Of a stretch of DNA of 64,000 bases, positions 1 through 11,400 are shown piece after piece. A model generated the notes under the pieces. That model made no database searches, was not told the DNA's origin, and worked only from the letters and a program-made list of their open reading frames with translations. The DNA comes from Obelidium mucronatum. Taxonomy: Eukaryota; Chytridiomycota; Chytridiomycetes; Chytridiales; Chytriomycetaceae. Within the stretch, counting starts at the first letter, position 1; each line of letters opens with the position of its first letter. The stretch covers positions 1 to 64,000 of the forward strand of contig JAIVFH010000032.1 in NCBI GenBank assembly GCA_025765595.1. The letters are read 5' to 3'. The translations under genes and the position numbers were made by a program.

Positions 1-872
1 CGCGGCATGTGATTCTAGGAACAATTGAAGTCAGTTTGAGTGATTTAGGAGTTGAGAAATGGATTCAGTTTGAGAGACTTTTGGTGGGAGGCAGGAAAGG
101 GAAGCTTTTGTTCCAGCTTCGGTTCGAACATCCTGGAACAGTGGGTCAATCGATGGATGGCATTCATGAAAAGTTGTCTCGGATTGAAACTGTTTCAACT
201 CGTCAAGAGTCGCTGAAAAGAGATGTATCTAATATAAATTCGGCTTCCAAGAAAGTTCTTGAAGGAACGCTAGGTCCTAAACAATTACTGTCGGTCGGAA
301 TGTGTTTGGATCCTGAAGACGAGAACGATTTACCACCAAACAGTAACGAAATCACAACCATCAGCTCTCAAACTCAATCCCAAAAGCAATTATTGCAAGG
401 TGAGACAAATTAAAACGGTGGAGTTAAATTCACACATACTCTCTTAAAATAGGAACTGTGACATTGACTATTGTTGAAGCAAAAGGATTGAAGGCTGTGG
501 ATGCAAACGGATTGGCAGATCCCTACGTTAAAGGTTCGATTTGGGAATTTATTTCACCCTCTCATATATTCCGTTTTCCACTTAGTGTACCAAACTCTGT
601 ATGGAAAAGAATTAATTCTGCTTAAAACAAAATGCGTGAAAAAGTCATTGAATCCAGTGTGGAACGCGCAGATGCAGTTTATTATTCCACCCTCAGTGGT
701 GACATTGGAACTTAAGGACAAGAATCTGTTCTCGGGAAGCAAACCGTTAGGGGAAATTGAATTGGATATGGAATCTTTGTTTAATGCGTCGAATGAATTT
801 GATGCATGGCTTGATGTGGGTTTGGGAGGGACGGGAAGTGTGCATGTGGTTGGAAAGTTTGATTCGAAATAG
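1..872 (+). CDS. C2-domain protein, 3' end (5' truncated by window edge)
   Basis: Three exons are visible: up to 399, 453-533 and 586-872, with GT-AG introns at 400-452 and 534-585 in consistent phases. The last two exons encode a C2 domain: a first strand ending in GLKAVDANGLADPYVKV, the typical calcium/phospholipid-binding loop 1, followed by a KKSLNPVWN motif and a terminal strand with LGEIELDME. The first exon encodes the end of another beta-rich (probably C2) segment and a polar linker. Multi-C2 proteins of the tricalbin/extended-synaptotagmin type bind membranes and tether organelles; this membership is inference because the N-terminus lies outside the window. The reading frame is open to base 1. 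Confidence 0.8.
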
Positions 873-1562
873 AAATTATACACCATTTGTCCGTTTTTTA
901 ATTGATTCTATTCCCTCAACTTGAAAATTAGCAGCAGAGTCAGAGATATTTTACCGAATTATTATTTTGCGGAGTCGAATCAATGTTTACAAAAAATTCT
1001 GGTGCAACTATGCCAAGCACTGTCCCGCCCAAAATTCTCTCTCAAACCCGCACATCGAAAACCATCACACTAGAACCATAATCCGTCATTTACACAAGGA
1101 TTGGCTCTCGAAACGTAAGAAAGCCGTGGTTTCTTAATTTTCCCCTAACCTCACTTTCCCCTTAATTCTACGCATATTTTGCTTTAGTTTCCACCCCAGT
1201 GCTAGTAGCTATGCGCTAATGGTCCAACTCGCGGCTCTCTATAAATGATCTATCGAAATTGAGCTGTCTTTATTTAATCACGGTCGTCGAGTTGCACACG
1301 TCGTTGTAAATCCAGCTATATGTCTCCACGCACAACTTAATAATTATTCTGTTGACCTTCGGATTATATTTCAGTGTATATTCGGGAGTTTTGTGAATCG
1401 CCGTCCGGAACGAATTCTCAAATCCTTTGAGTAAACATTCGTGAAATTCTTGGAATCTTGGTCCTTTTTCCATTCCTTGCATTTTGATAGAGTCGCATTA
1501 GTTTATTTCCTTAATTGAAGTTTATGGTGGCAGAAAATTTAACCACAGAAACGTTTATTCCA

Positions 1563-1882
1563 CGCGTGACTTTTGTCTTGGATTATAAGACTCCGAATTG
1601 CAAAAAAGTGCCTGTACAATTTTGCAAGAAGATTTCAGTCGTTCTATTTCCTGTATATATTCTCTTGTGTTCTGTGTGGCAGGTATCACAGCAAACTGCT
1701 GTTGGCACTTAAACTTCAAACCCCGCTCATAGTATGGACCATCAAATACTCAATTTATCTCGAATCTTGCACCCTTCCGGGGTTTTGCTGCTGTTTATTT
1801 CAAACTCCGCAAATGACCCGAACCGTTTTTGACAGGTTTGTTCTCTAAGTCAAGGACAAATTCCCTTTTGTCCATTATAAAA
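1563..1882 (+). promoter_or_regulatory. Upstream flank of copy A, duplicated upstream of copy B
   Basis: The 873-1562 stretch shows nothing recognisable. From about 1563 to the ATG at 1883 the sequence aligns, with substitutions and small gaps, to the reverse complement of 22783-23100. Shared blocks include AAGATTTCAG/CAGATTTCAG, CTATTTCCTGTATATATTCT, TTGCTGC(T/A)(G/A)TTTATTTCAAACTCC and AATTCCCTTTTGTC followed by TATTATAAAAATG. Conservation runs straight into the start codon with the TATAAAA string only a few bases before ATG, so this is probably the promoter/5' UTR duplicated together with the gene. Confidence 0.7.
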
Positions 1883-3980
1883 ATGAGTTTTGAAAGTGCA
1901 CCTATGCCATCATTAACTGCGCTCTTCGAGGCGAGCATCGCGTTTACTTCTCATATTCTCACATCATCTCGCTCACTTGCTTATTCGCTCATGTTTATGT
2001 ATTTATTCTAACTCCTCTTCTCCTTAAACAGATGTTATTTTTTCTTGCAATGACAGCCGCGCTTCTTCACTTCGGTGTCGTATTTGTCCGGTACCAACTG
2101 GCCCTGGAAGACAAAGTTCTCAAGCTCTCCTTTGAATTGAAGAGTGCCCAGAGTAAGCTCCTCGCCAAAGCCAATACCATCAACTTTTGTTTGTCAAGAG
2201 TCCGAGTCCTTCGAGAAAAGAAGCAGAAGGACAAACAAAACTTTCTGAAGTTGGTTTCCACCCGCCGCAGATTGGGCGAGAAATTGGTGGCTATGACTCG
2301 CAAGTTGATGGTTTTGGCTGGTATGTTAGCAAAGATGGACGGTTTTGTTAATTTTAACATTTTTCATTCTAAGGCAGTGATTTGGGACTGACATTAGCCA
2401 AAATTACAATAAACAGACTGACAAAGTAAGCCCAGCCGGATAGTACTTTGATTGGTGACTAAAAAACCTCACCGCAATTAGAAACGCTTCACAAATGGAT
2501 TCTCGGAACAAAGTTACTGAAGAAGCTCTCATGGTCGCCACAAAGGAAGTCGCAGCATTAAATGAAAATTTACTTGTCGAAATTCAATCTGTGAGTACAA
2601 TTCAGTACTTTGTGCTTGAACGCGACTCAAGTATTTTTCCTTTGTCAGGGGTCCGTATTGAAAAGCAAATTTGTTGACTTCACTGCAAAAAGCCAAGCCG
2701 AAGCGCTTCTTGTCCAAACCAGCCTTCAAAAGAATTCTTCAACCTTGCACTTAAAACTGGACACTCTAAAGATGCGTCTGCGCGGCTACCTAGAATCGTT
2801 GGACCCTTTGGCCTCTGCCCCACTTTTGACGTCACCTGCATTTGCCCTTGCCACTTGTGAACAACTGAAAGAAACTGCATCGCTTCAACAAGTGCTTCCC
2901 TACCCTGACGTCATCTCTCCAGCTGCCTTCGAGGCTATTGAGACCTCCAATGCTTATGTACCATGCCCAGCATTAATGGCCTCCCAACCCATCAAACTGA
3001 ACCTAAATTCAAAGATTTCTTCGCTTCAACAAGAGCTTTCCCAACCCAACGGCATCTCTCCAGCTACGTCTGAGACAACCGATGCCTCCGTTGCTTCTTT
3101 ACCATGCCCTAATTTTGCACCATCGCTGCCCTCTTCTCTGTCTCCAAATGTGCGACAGCTTTCCCGTGAGTTCAGCTGCTTGACAATCTCTCATAAACGC
3201 AGGGTGGCATCCAGGGCTACTCGGTTGGCTGCCAAAACTGCCGCTTCTGATAAGGCTTCAATGATTTCCACTAGCTGTATTCAAATGAATTGTGGGTCTG
3301 TCGCAGGCAGTGATACGGCTTCCTTCCAAGTTCAGCTGCAAACCCTTTCAGGAAAACGCCAGAGTTCGGGGGATATTTCACCTGCCGATGTCCTGGATGA
3401 ACCTCCTGCGCGAAATTTGTTCCGCAAGAGATACACGGAGACGATCATTACGGAAACCGTGAACTCCAACAGCAACATCGCAGCCCCCCCTTCGGTTTGT
3501 TTGAGGAGGAAAATTGCCTATCCGCGCAGTTCAAAGCTCCTTTTGGACGCCAGATCTGGTGTCACACCACTTCCGCTGCAGCCTAATGAAATCTCTGACA
3601 ATGCAACTGAGCCAGACTCTTCCTCAGCTCGTGTTGAACTTATCTACTCTGCCGCCCTTGCTGCCGAAACCGCTCTTGTTGAGTTTTCAGAGCACTTTTC
3701 TCGGACAGGCCATGCATCAGAAATCCATATGCTTGGACTGTCTGGAAATGTTGTTGGCGGAGACCCATTCGCATTTCTTAGCGAATATGGGGTGGTTGCT
3801 TCAGTTTCCACTAACCCCCAATCTTCACTGGAAACTCCTGCCGCTTGGGCACAGTTTGATTCAATGTTTCCGTCACAAGAGCCTCCACTAGGACTCTATG
3901 GTGCGGTTGGTGTCGGAGGTCTTAATGCAAATGAGCAAGAGCAGTACTTCACGATGGAAGAAATCGAAGCCTTACCTTAG
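1883..3980 (+). CDS. Single-pass membrane coiled-coil protein, family copy A (609 aa)
   Basis: Five exons fit in phase: 1883-1930, 2032-2320, 2374-2425, 2482-2590, 2649-3980. The first intron needs a GC-AG boundary (GAG|GCGAGC), which copy B shares. The protein starts MSFESAPMPSL, has one hydrophobic segment at about residues 17-32 (LFFLAMTAALLHFGVVFV), then a basic/heptad-rich coiled coil to about residue 180, then a Ser/Ala/Pro-rich, low-complexity tail of about 400 residues ending in an acidic EEIEALP. I do not recognise a known domain. The paralogue on the minus strand at 21069-22782 has the same exon plan, and a broken third copy lies near 33 kb. A hairpin array starts about 275 bp after the stop. 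Topology and membrane location are inferred. Confidence 0.75.
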
Positions 3981-4254
3981 TGGTAATAGTGATCGATTGT
4001 CGGCCTTTTATTTTCTTCTTTATTTGCCACTCCGAATTCCGAATCAACCATACCTCCCGACCGTGTAACAATCCCTCAAACCAATTCTCCACTGCAAACT
4101 TCTACTTCCACTACTGCCACCGCCAATCCCACCAAAACCCGATACTACTACTGCTGCTGCTGCTATTGGAAACGAGCCCTTTAATACTACTGCTACTGCC
4201 TCTCCTGGAAACAACCCTTAAATTCTTACTACTACTGCCTGCTACCACCCCCAT

Positions 4255-4985
4255 TGCTACTGAAACGAAACCTTCTCCTGCCATATGGATCTCATTAGTC
4301 CGGCAGGAGAAGGGCTCATTGCCACCGCCGCCAAGCCTACTCCCTCACAAAAGTTCCCGCCAGCTCTCAAGCAAGGTCTCTTTAACCCCTTGAAGCTGGC
4401 GCGTTCTTGGACTCCCCGCCGCTACTACTCACTACTGAAAACGAATCCTTCTCCTGCCATATGGATCTCATTAGTCCGGCAGGAGAAGGGTTCATTGCCA
4501 CCGCCGCCTTTCCACCAACACAAAAGTTCCCGCCAGCTCTCAAGCAAGGTCTCTTTAACCCCTTGAAGCTGGCGCGTTCTTGGACTCCCCACCGCTACTA
4601 CACACTACCGCTACTGCTACTGAAAACGAAACCTTCTCCTGCCATATGGATCTCATTAGTCCGGCAGGAGAAGGGCTCATTGCCACCGCCGCCAAGTCTA
4701 CTCCCTCACAAAAGTTCCCGCCAGCTCTCAAGCAAGGTCTCTTTAACCCCTTGAAGCTGGCGCGTTCTTGGACTCCCCGCCGCTACTACTCACTACCGCT
4801 ACTGCTACTGAAAACGAAACCTTCTCCTGCCATATGGATCTCATTAGTCCGGCAGGAGAAGGGCTCATTGCCACCGCCGCCTCTCCACCAACACAAAAGT
4901 TCCCGCCAGCTCTCAAGCAAGGTCTCTTTAACCCCTTGAGGCTGGCGGGTTCTTGGAGTCCCCGCTGCTACTACTGCTACTACTA
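4255..4985 (+). repeat. Hairpin repeat array A (four H1-H2 units)
   Basis: Four near-identical units of about 176-188 bp. Each has hairpin H1 (stem TTCTCCTGCC/GGCAGGAGAA, first at 4273-4311) and hairpin H2 (stem CGCCAGCT/AGCTGGCG, first at 4358-4401). H1 loops carry GGATCTCATTAGTCC and H2 loops carry GGTCTCTTTAACCCC. Further H1 copies start at 4449, 4634 and 4822. Spacers hold CTACTG/CCGCCG triplet runs and the words CACAAAAGTTCCCG and CTTGGACTCC. Overlapping open frames in this block are a by-product of the repeats. Region 3981-4254 upstream is C/T-rich with CTACTGCTGCTG runs and looks like a degenerate start of the array. Confidence 0.9.
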
Positions 4986-5216
4986 CTAAGACTACGGATA
5001 CTGCTATTGCTGCCACGAGAAATTAAGTTTTGATGGAAATTACGCTGAAGCAAAAGAATAGAATAGATTGGAGACTTGTTTGAAATAAATGAACCATAGC
5101 TTAGATAAAATTTTAGTTTGAGATTCTTGCTTTCTATTTAAAGATTTGTTGTGTGCAAGAGCTTTTTTTTCTATGTAGCATCTCATAGCTGGTGTTTTAT
5201 TTCTATAAACAGAATC

Positions 5217-7691
5217 TTAGACACAAGAAAGTCCAGTTGCCGTCTCATTCGCACCAGAAGCCAAATACCAAGCACAGTCCTTATCTTCAAACCCAAATCC
5301 AGGATAACAGTAGTAATCAAACGGAACATTATCCGTATTCGGGTTCAACGCATACCAAGAAGTAAACGAAACCCCCACAACCGCCATAAACGAAACAATC
5401 AATGAAACAATCCCCGCGCTACCATCGAAAGCAGCTCCCATAACATACAAGTACTTTTGGTAAAACTCTCTGTTTTTGAGAAACAGGTATTGCGTGATGA
5501 AGGTCAAAATCAAGGGCACGATAATAACGACTTGGTAGGCGCCTGCGTTACCCGTGGTGAAGATGATGGCAAAGTTGATGTAGTGCCAGTACTTTGACTT
5601 GTAGATGTACTTGTTGGCTAACCAAGGGAGCAATGGGGCGACGGCGCCAATAAGGAAGCACCAGAGAAGGCCTTCGTAGAGGGATCCGATACCAAAGAAT
5701 CTTTGGGGACCAATGGCTCCCCAGATTCCTCCGGCAGAGTAGAAGGTTTGGTGGCCGTTGTATCTCCATTCTGGCTTCTTCAGCAAATCGTTGGTGTTGA
5801 ACATCATGTAGAAGGCAGCGGCAGTGGAAACAATGGCGTTAAGGAAAGTTCCATAAAACTGAGCGAAAACCATGGCGTATGGTGGAATGTGCAAGTATTG
5901 ACCAAGCTTCAAGTCCTGGGTAAGAGTCAAAGCCTGCACCAAAGAGTTGGTACCCCAAGACTTGAAAGCCATAACCGCAACAGTTTGTCCTGGAATCATC
6001 AATCCGATAACGAATTCAGTCAACACGTTCAAGTAGAGGTAGAAACCACTGATTGCTGGAACAACTCCAAATGGCAAGATGAAGATCAAGCAAATGAACA
6101 AGTTGAAAAAGATGGCCCACCATGGCATGTTGAATGGGGTGACTAGAGAAACAAGAATGGCACCAGCAGCGGCAACCGCCAAGAACGCGAGGTACGCCCA
6201 GTCTGGGACTTCTGGGTAGGCTTCCATCATCTTGACGTGTTTGTCCAACCCATCGACTTCGTCTCGGACTTGTCTGAAGGCGTTCATGGATTGACGGTAA
6301 ATGTCCTTTCCATACCAGAGGGCAACGTGGGAAAGAGCGGCAGTGATGGTGGCGAAAGAGGCACCGTAGACCAAAGCAAAGTGGGCAGTCAGGCGAACAG
6401 GAGCAACATCATTGTAAGCAGTCAAGTTAAGGTCGTAGTTGGCACTCTTGTTGTAAAAGTAAGCAGGTCTGACACGGGATCCAGCCTTTTTGGTACCGTT
6501 CGGGTTACCAACAAACAAGTGAGCTGTGTTTGCGTATGGGTTGTGTGTAACTGGATCTTCACTAATGATCTCGTTGTTACCCCAAACTATCAATGAAATG
6601 ATAAAAGTTTTTGTGAGCTTTTATGTAAGAAAACAATGAAGAGCACCATACCGTTATTGGCCCAGAGCAATGGAGTAATCAAGTACTGGAAAAAGGCAGT
6701 TCCACCCAAGAACATGATCATGGCCCAGAATGGCGACGTAAAGACATACGAACCGAGGAAAGTCCAATCAAAAGTCAACCCAAAGACACCCATTCCGTTA
6801 ACAGCCGATCCAGCAACCGCATTGAACTTTGTCAAAACCCCAGATTTACCGTTTCCGCGTCCAGCAATCAAACAGGCAAAAGAAATAGCCTGGAGAACTG
6901 GGGCAAAGTATTGAGGGATCCACATGTACGCAAACATGGCAATGAAAGCAACCCAGAAAAAGCGGTAACGGGTCATGCTGTACTTTTGGACCCCTTCAAA
7001 CTCAGTAAGGTCGGTCTTGTGGAAGGAAGTGAACAAGGCAATTGTAGAAAGAGTGGATGGCCACCACATGGCTGTCGGGCGGACCAAGAAACGGCGAGTC
7101 AAACCAGAGAGACCATAACCAAGGAATTGCGTAACAATAACGAATCCAAGAGCTTGGAAGAAGGAAATATCGGTGTTTCCCATCAAGTCTGGCATCATCT
7201 GGGAAACAACGTTTTCAATACCGTATGGTTGACCTCCACAAGATGCAACAATGTAGATGAGAACGTGCTCTTTCATAGAGAATGGACCTGGGTTGAGGAA
7301 TCCAGATGGGAGGATGGAAGCCATGATGATACCGAGAGGGTAAGTCAAGATGAGTGCCACGTTGGCTCCAACACTGAAGGCGTTGGTACGGAAAGACAAG
7401 GCAGTGTTGGCAAAGGATAGAAGGACAACCTGTTTCGAATAGCCTGATATTAGATCGAACGCCTTCTACAAACAAACTGTTCAAACTTACCCAAAGGGTT
7501 CCAAGAAAGACAGCTCGGAAAGTGAAAGCTGGAGTGCTAGGGTCATCGGATTGAGGCACAATGAAGTCGATTCTCTCCATGACATCTCTAATGTCTTCCA
7601 CTTCAGTGTCTTCTTCGAGGTCTGGGTGGGCCTCGACATAGTCGTGGAGTTGCTTCTCTTTCTCGGCAATGTCCTGCTCAACAGTGGTCAT
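5217..7691 (-). CDS. OPT-family oligopeptide transporter (782 aa)
   Basis: Exons 7491-7691, 6652-7429 and 5217-6586 join in phase at GT-AG introns. The product is the length expected for the OPT family, which moves small peptides or metal chelates across the plasma or vacuolar membrane with protons. The acidic N-terminus (EEDTEVEDIRDVMERI) precedes many hydrophobic segments. Family marks seen: NPGPFSMKEH after the second membrane segment, SFACLIAGRGNG, GLTFDWTFLG, LTQDLKLGQYLHIPP and GQTVAVMAFKSWG. The start at 7691 is the first ATG of an open first exon. The gene is intact, unlike some neighbours, and is transcribed away from the gene at 8408. Confidence 0.95.
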
Positions 7692-8407
7692 GTTTTTTGG
7701 AAGAGCTGAATGAAAGAGAAAAGGATGAACAGTGCAGGGTTCTTATGTCCTTTTTCGTGGTGATGCCAAAGTGGCGTTCTCATTTGAAAGCGAGTCAAGC
7801 CCAACAAACGCCCTCGCAAATTTTCACCAATTTTTCAGCTGGAGGCGTTGCGCAAGCCTTTGAAAACCCACTTGTGCCCATCTGGGTATACTGTCCCTCC
7901 CCTCAGCGAAAGTAGAGCTATGAAAAACAGACAAATCAGTTCAATTTCTGAAGAAGCGGGCAAGAAGATGGGGTTGTTTTTGGTTGATTGGTCGGGCTTT
8001 TTTGTTGGCCACTCATCCAACGAAATTGATTAAAACATTGCAGCTCCACAATTTGCAATTTAGGACGCACGCCACTTGAAAAAAACCGGATCACTGCTTG
8101 GGTTGTGGCGGCCAGGTGGCGGCCCTATCAATCATGCTGTTTTGTAGTGCACCTTCCAACTTTGTGAGCTAAACAAGGATCATCATTGTTTTTGAGATGC
8201 AGTGAGTGATGGATTCTAGTGAGACTATGACGGGATATGAAACAAAACCATGGTCTGTCTCCGTACACGTTTAAAAATAAGAATTTCGAAGTTTGACAAA
8301 AAAACAGATGATTTCCGTCCAGACTTGTCCGAAGTGATTTTCAGCATCGCGCAGAGACGAAGACGCGCCAATCCCATGCTTCATCCATTGTTGACGGCAA
8401 GAAGAAG
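7692..8407. promoter_or_regulatory. Divergent intergenic region between OPT and RA/PH/kinase-like gene
   Basis: About 716 bp separates two genes transcribed in opposite directions, so it must hold both promoters. No convincing TATA box or operator repeat was found. Short open frames here have no family signature and are left out. Confidence 0.5.
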
Positions 8408-11400
8408 ATGGAGCCTGGCGCAAACAGCAACAGCATCAGCAACAACAGCGAGGGCGGCGGCGGCAAGGCGGAGCGGCGGCTGTCGATCCCGGCAGTGTTC
8501 CGCGGGATGGTCGGTGGCGACGCGGAGCCAGCGGCGCCGAGACTCCGGCTGGTCGAGGAGCCGGACGCGCTCGACGACGCCAAGAGCGGGAAGCCGATGG
8601 GGTTCGAGGACGACGACGCCACGTGGGAGCGCTTCCAGAAGAGCGCCGTGGCCGCCGCGAAGCTGCAGCAGAGCTCGAAGCGCAGCGCGTCGATCCACCG
8701 CCCCGCCAGCGACGCCGCGCCCGCGAGCGGCGGCGGCGGCGGCGGCCCGAGCAGCGGCGACTCGTTCTTTTCGCGCGCGAAAAAGTCGGTCGCCGCAAAG
8801 GACGCAAACTGGCTGCCCGTCACGTCCATCTGGACGCAGAAGAAGGGCCTGTCGCGCGAGGAGGTGCAGTTGACCCTGTTTGCAACGGCCGATATTCTGG
8901 CATCGTCAAACTCCCCCACAAGCTTCACGGCCTTCAAACGCCAACAAGCTGCAAACGACGACTCGTCAAACTACAAGGCCCTGCTGATTGCGGACACACC
9001 CACTCCCTTGCGTCTCTTTGAAATTGCCGATCGCGTCGCAAGTGGTGGCTTGATTGATCCCGAACTGGACTTTCCTGTCATTGGATGGTTCTTGAAACTT
9101 GTTGCTGCGTGTCCAAACATGTGTGTGGATGAATCTGAACTAGATGATGCCACGATCAATAACGTTAATGGAGGCGCTCAAAAAGGAAATAATAATAATA
9201 ATAATAACGATGATGTCCAAGCTCCTGGAATGAATAGAATCGTGGGTTCTGGTGCTACCGATCTTTTACACACGAAAATGATTGAAGAGGATGATGTTCT
9301 TGCTTTGACTGTTGCAAAAGTTGAAATGGATTCTGTATCTGCTGCTGTTGCTTCTTTTGGTTTGACTCCAAACAATAATCCAGCCGTTTTGAATGATGCC
9401 TTGAAAGGAAATGTTACAATTTCAGTTGTTCAAGATTTAGTTTCTGCTTCTACTGATGAAGGGTCACTTGCTCGTATGTACTAGTATATCGTTGAATGAT
9501 ACCGCCGAAGGCGGTGGATTTCGTATACCGCCGAAGGCGGTGAATTTCTTTTTTTTTTGTACTATACCCATCTGCAAATACCGCCAAAGGCGGTGGATTT
9601 CTTTTTCGTGTCTTTTTTTTACTATAATTATATGCACACCATCAATCACACGCAATTCAAACCATACCCATGATATTATCAGCAACGATATACAAGTTAC
9701 ACGTCAAAGACGAGTACGGCGGTTTATACGTCATCCCATCAACTCCAACAATGACAATCAACGAAATCAAACAAGAAGCACTACGTCGATATGGAATCAT
9801 TGATTTCATCAATCGCCATGACATTTTCGGCATTGATCAAAACCATCGTAAGTTCCCAATCTCACAAGAAAAAAACACATCCCACAAACAATAATAACAT
9901 GCGAGTTTAAATAGAGGACGTTGTACTTGATTATTTGAACACATCCGTCGGCTCTCTTGCGCGTTTAGCAAATGCACACATGCAGTTCCACCTTCGTCGA
10001 AAGAAGCCCGTCTCTTGGAGTATCCCCGTGTTTGTCCATGAGAAAAACACGTATCGGCAAATTGCTGTAAACGCTTTTACTACTGTCGAACAAGTTGTGG
10101 CGATTATTGTGGCATTGGAAAACATTGATAAATCAGTTTCCGATAATTATGCCATTTACAACCAAAAAGGTTCGTTGAAAATATTTGATGCTTCCTTTGT
10201 CTTATGAAAGGAAATACAGAAAGGATCCTACCTCATTCCACCTTTGATCCATGGGCCAAAACCCAAGAATATGCATTCACGACAATTTCAACACCATTCC
10301 CCAAAGTGGAGGAACAACCACTCCCTGAAATCCGACCGAAACCTCTTGAAGCGCCACAAGAGCCAACCTGTCGTCCTTCGCTGAAATCCAAAACCCTCGA
10401 TACTGACAACACTAGTTCAGGAGCTGCTGCTGTGGGCGGAAATACCACCTCTCGGCAATTGGGATCTGTCGCTGGAGGAAACGAGACGCCACGTGCGCCT
10501 GGTCGATCAACGTTCAAGTCACGTTTGTTTAGTGGATTCAGTGGGCTCAAAAGCAACAAGGATGAATCGAATGCTGACGCTGCAGAGGAAGAAGATGAGA
10601 TCCCGGGATACCAAAGGAGCTCTTCTATCATGGTGATTACCTAAAAAAAATTTTACTTTTTGGAATGCCAACCAGATTTTTATCTTGGGCGATAGCCTCC
10701 AGTCGCTCGACCTGCTTCTGCTAAGTCAACTGTATCTGCTTCTGCGTTGCCAGGTGTATCTGCTGCGGCGGCAGCTGCTGCTGCTGCTGGCGGTGACTTT
10801 TTTGTCACACGTTTCTATTATGGAAACATGGCGTATACTACATTGAGGTTGCAAATGAACGCGACCGCGCATACTGCTGTAGTCTCCATCATGGATAAAC
10901 TCTTGATCAAGGAGTCTGCTGATGAATACAGTATTTTCGTCAACAGAAAATCAGTCGAAGGTGTGATTTCCCTACTCTTTTAAACAGCTACTTGTTTTTT
11001 GTTGTTTTTTTTCTCTATTAATTTCTCTCTGCTTTCGATTTTTTTAACACAAATTCCGTTGTTTCAGGCAAAGTCGAGCTCGAAAAAACCCAAGATTTAT
11101 ATTCAATCCACAAAACCTTGATTGACGGAGAACTATTTCTATTCCAACGAAAAACGAAAATCGAATCCCATTTACGTCCAGACAACTCTGGATCCCCCCA
11201 TCAAACCTTTGCGAACCTCCGCAGCGAAACGCCAAGTGCAGATACAAGCGTAATTCAGCAGGAAGAAAACGCGTCAAATGGCGGTGGCGCGTCAGATAAA
11301 GGCGGAATCCACGGTTTAGGAATCCCCAAGATCATCTGTTTGGATCGAGACGACGACGACGATGACAATGATGGCGGAGCACGCGGGAACCATCGACCTA

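Noticed and set aside
4285..4989. Overlapping plus-strand frames through array A as protein genes
   Set aside because: They are read-through of the same nucleotide repeat in several frames at once; conservation follows the hairpins, not codons.
8250..9021. Arg-rich frames overlapping the start of the kinase-like gene
   Set aside because: Shadow frames in a GC-rich coding block; the +2 frame joins correctly to the downstream exons.
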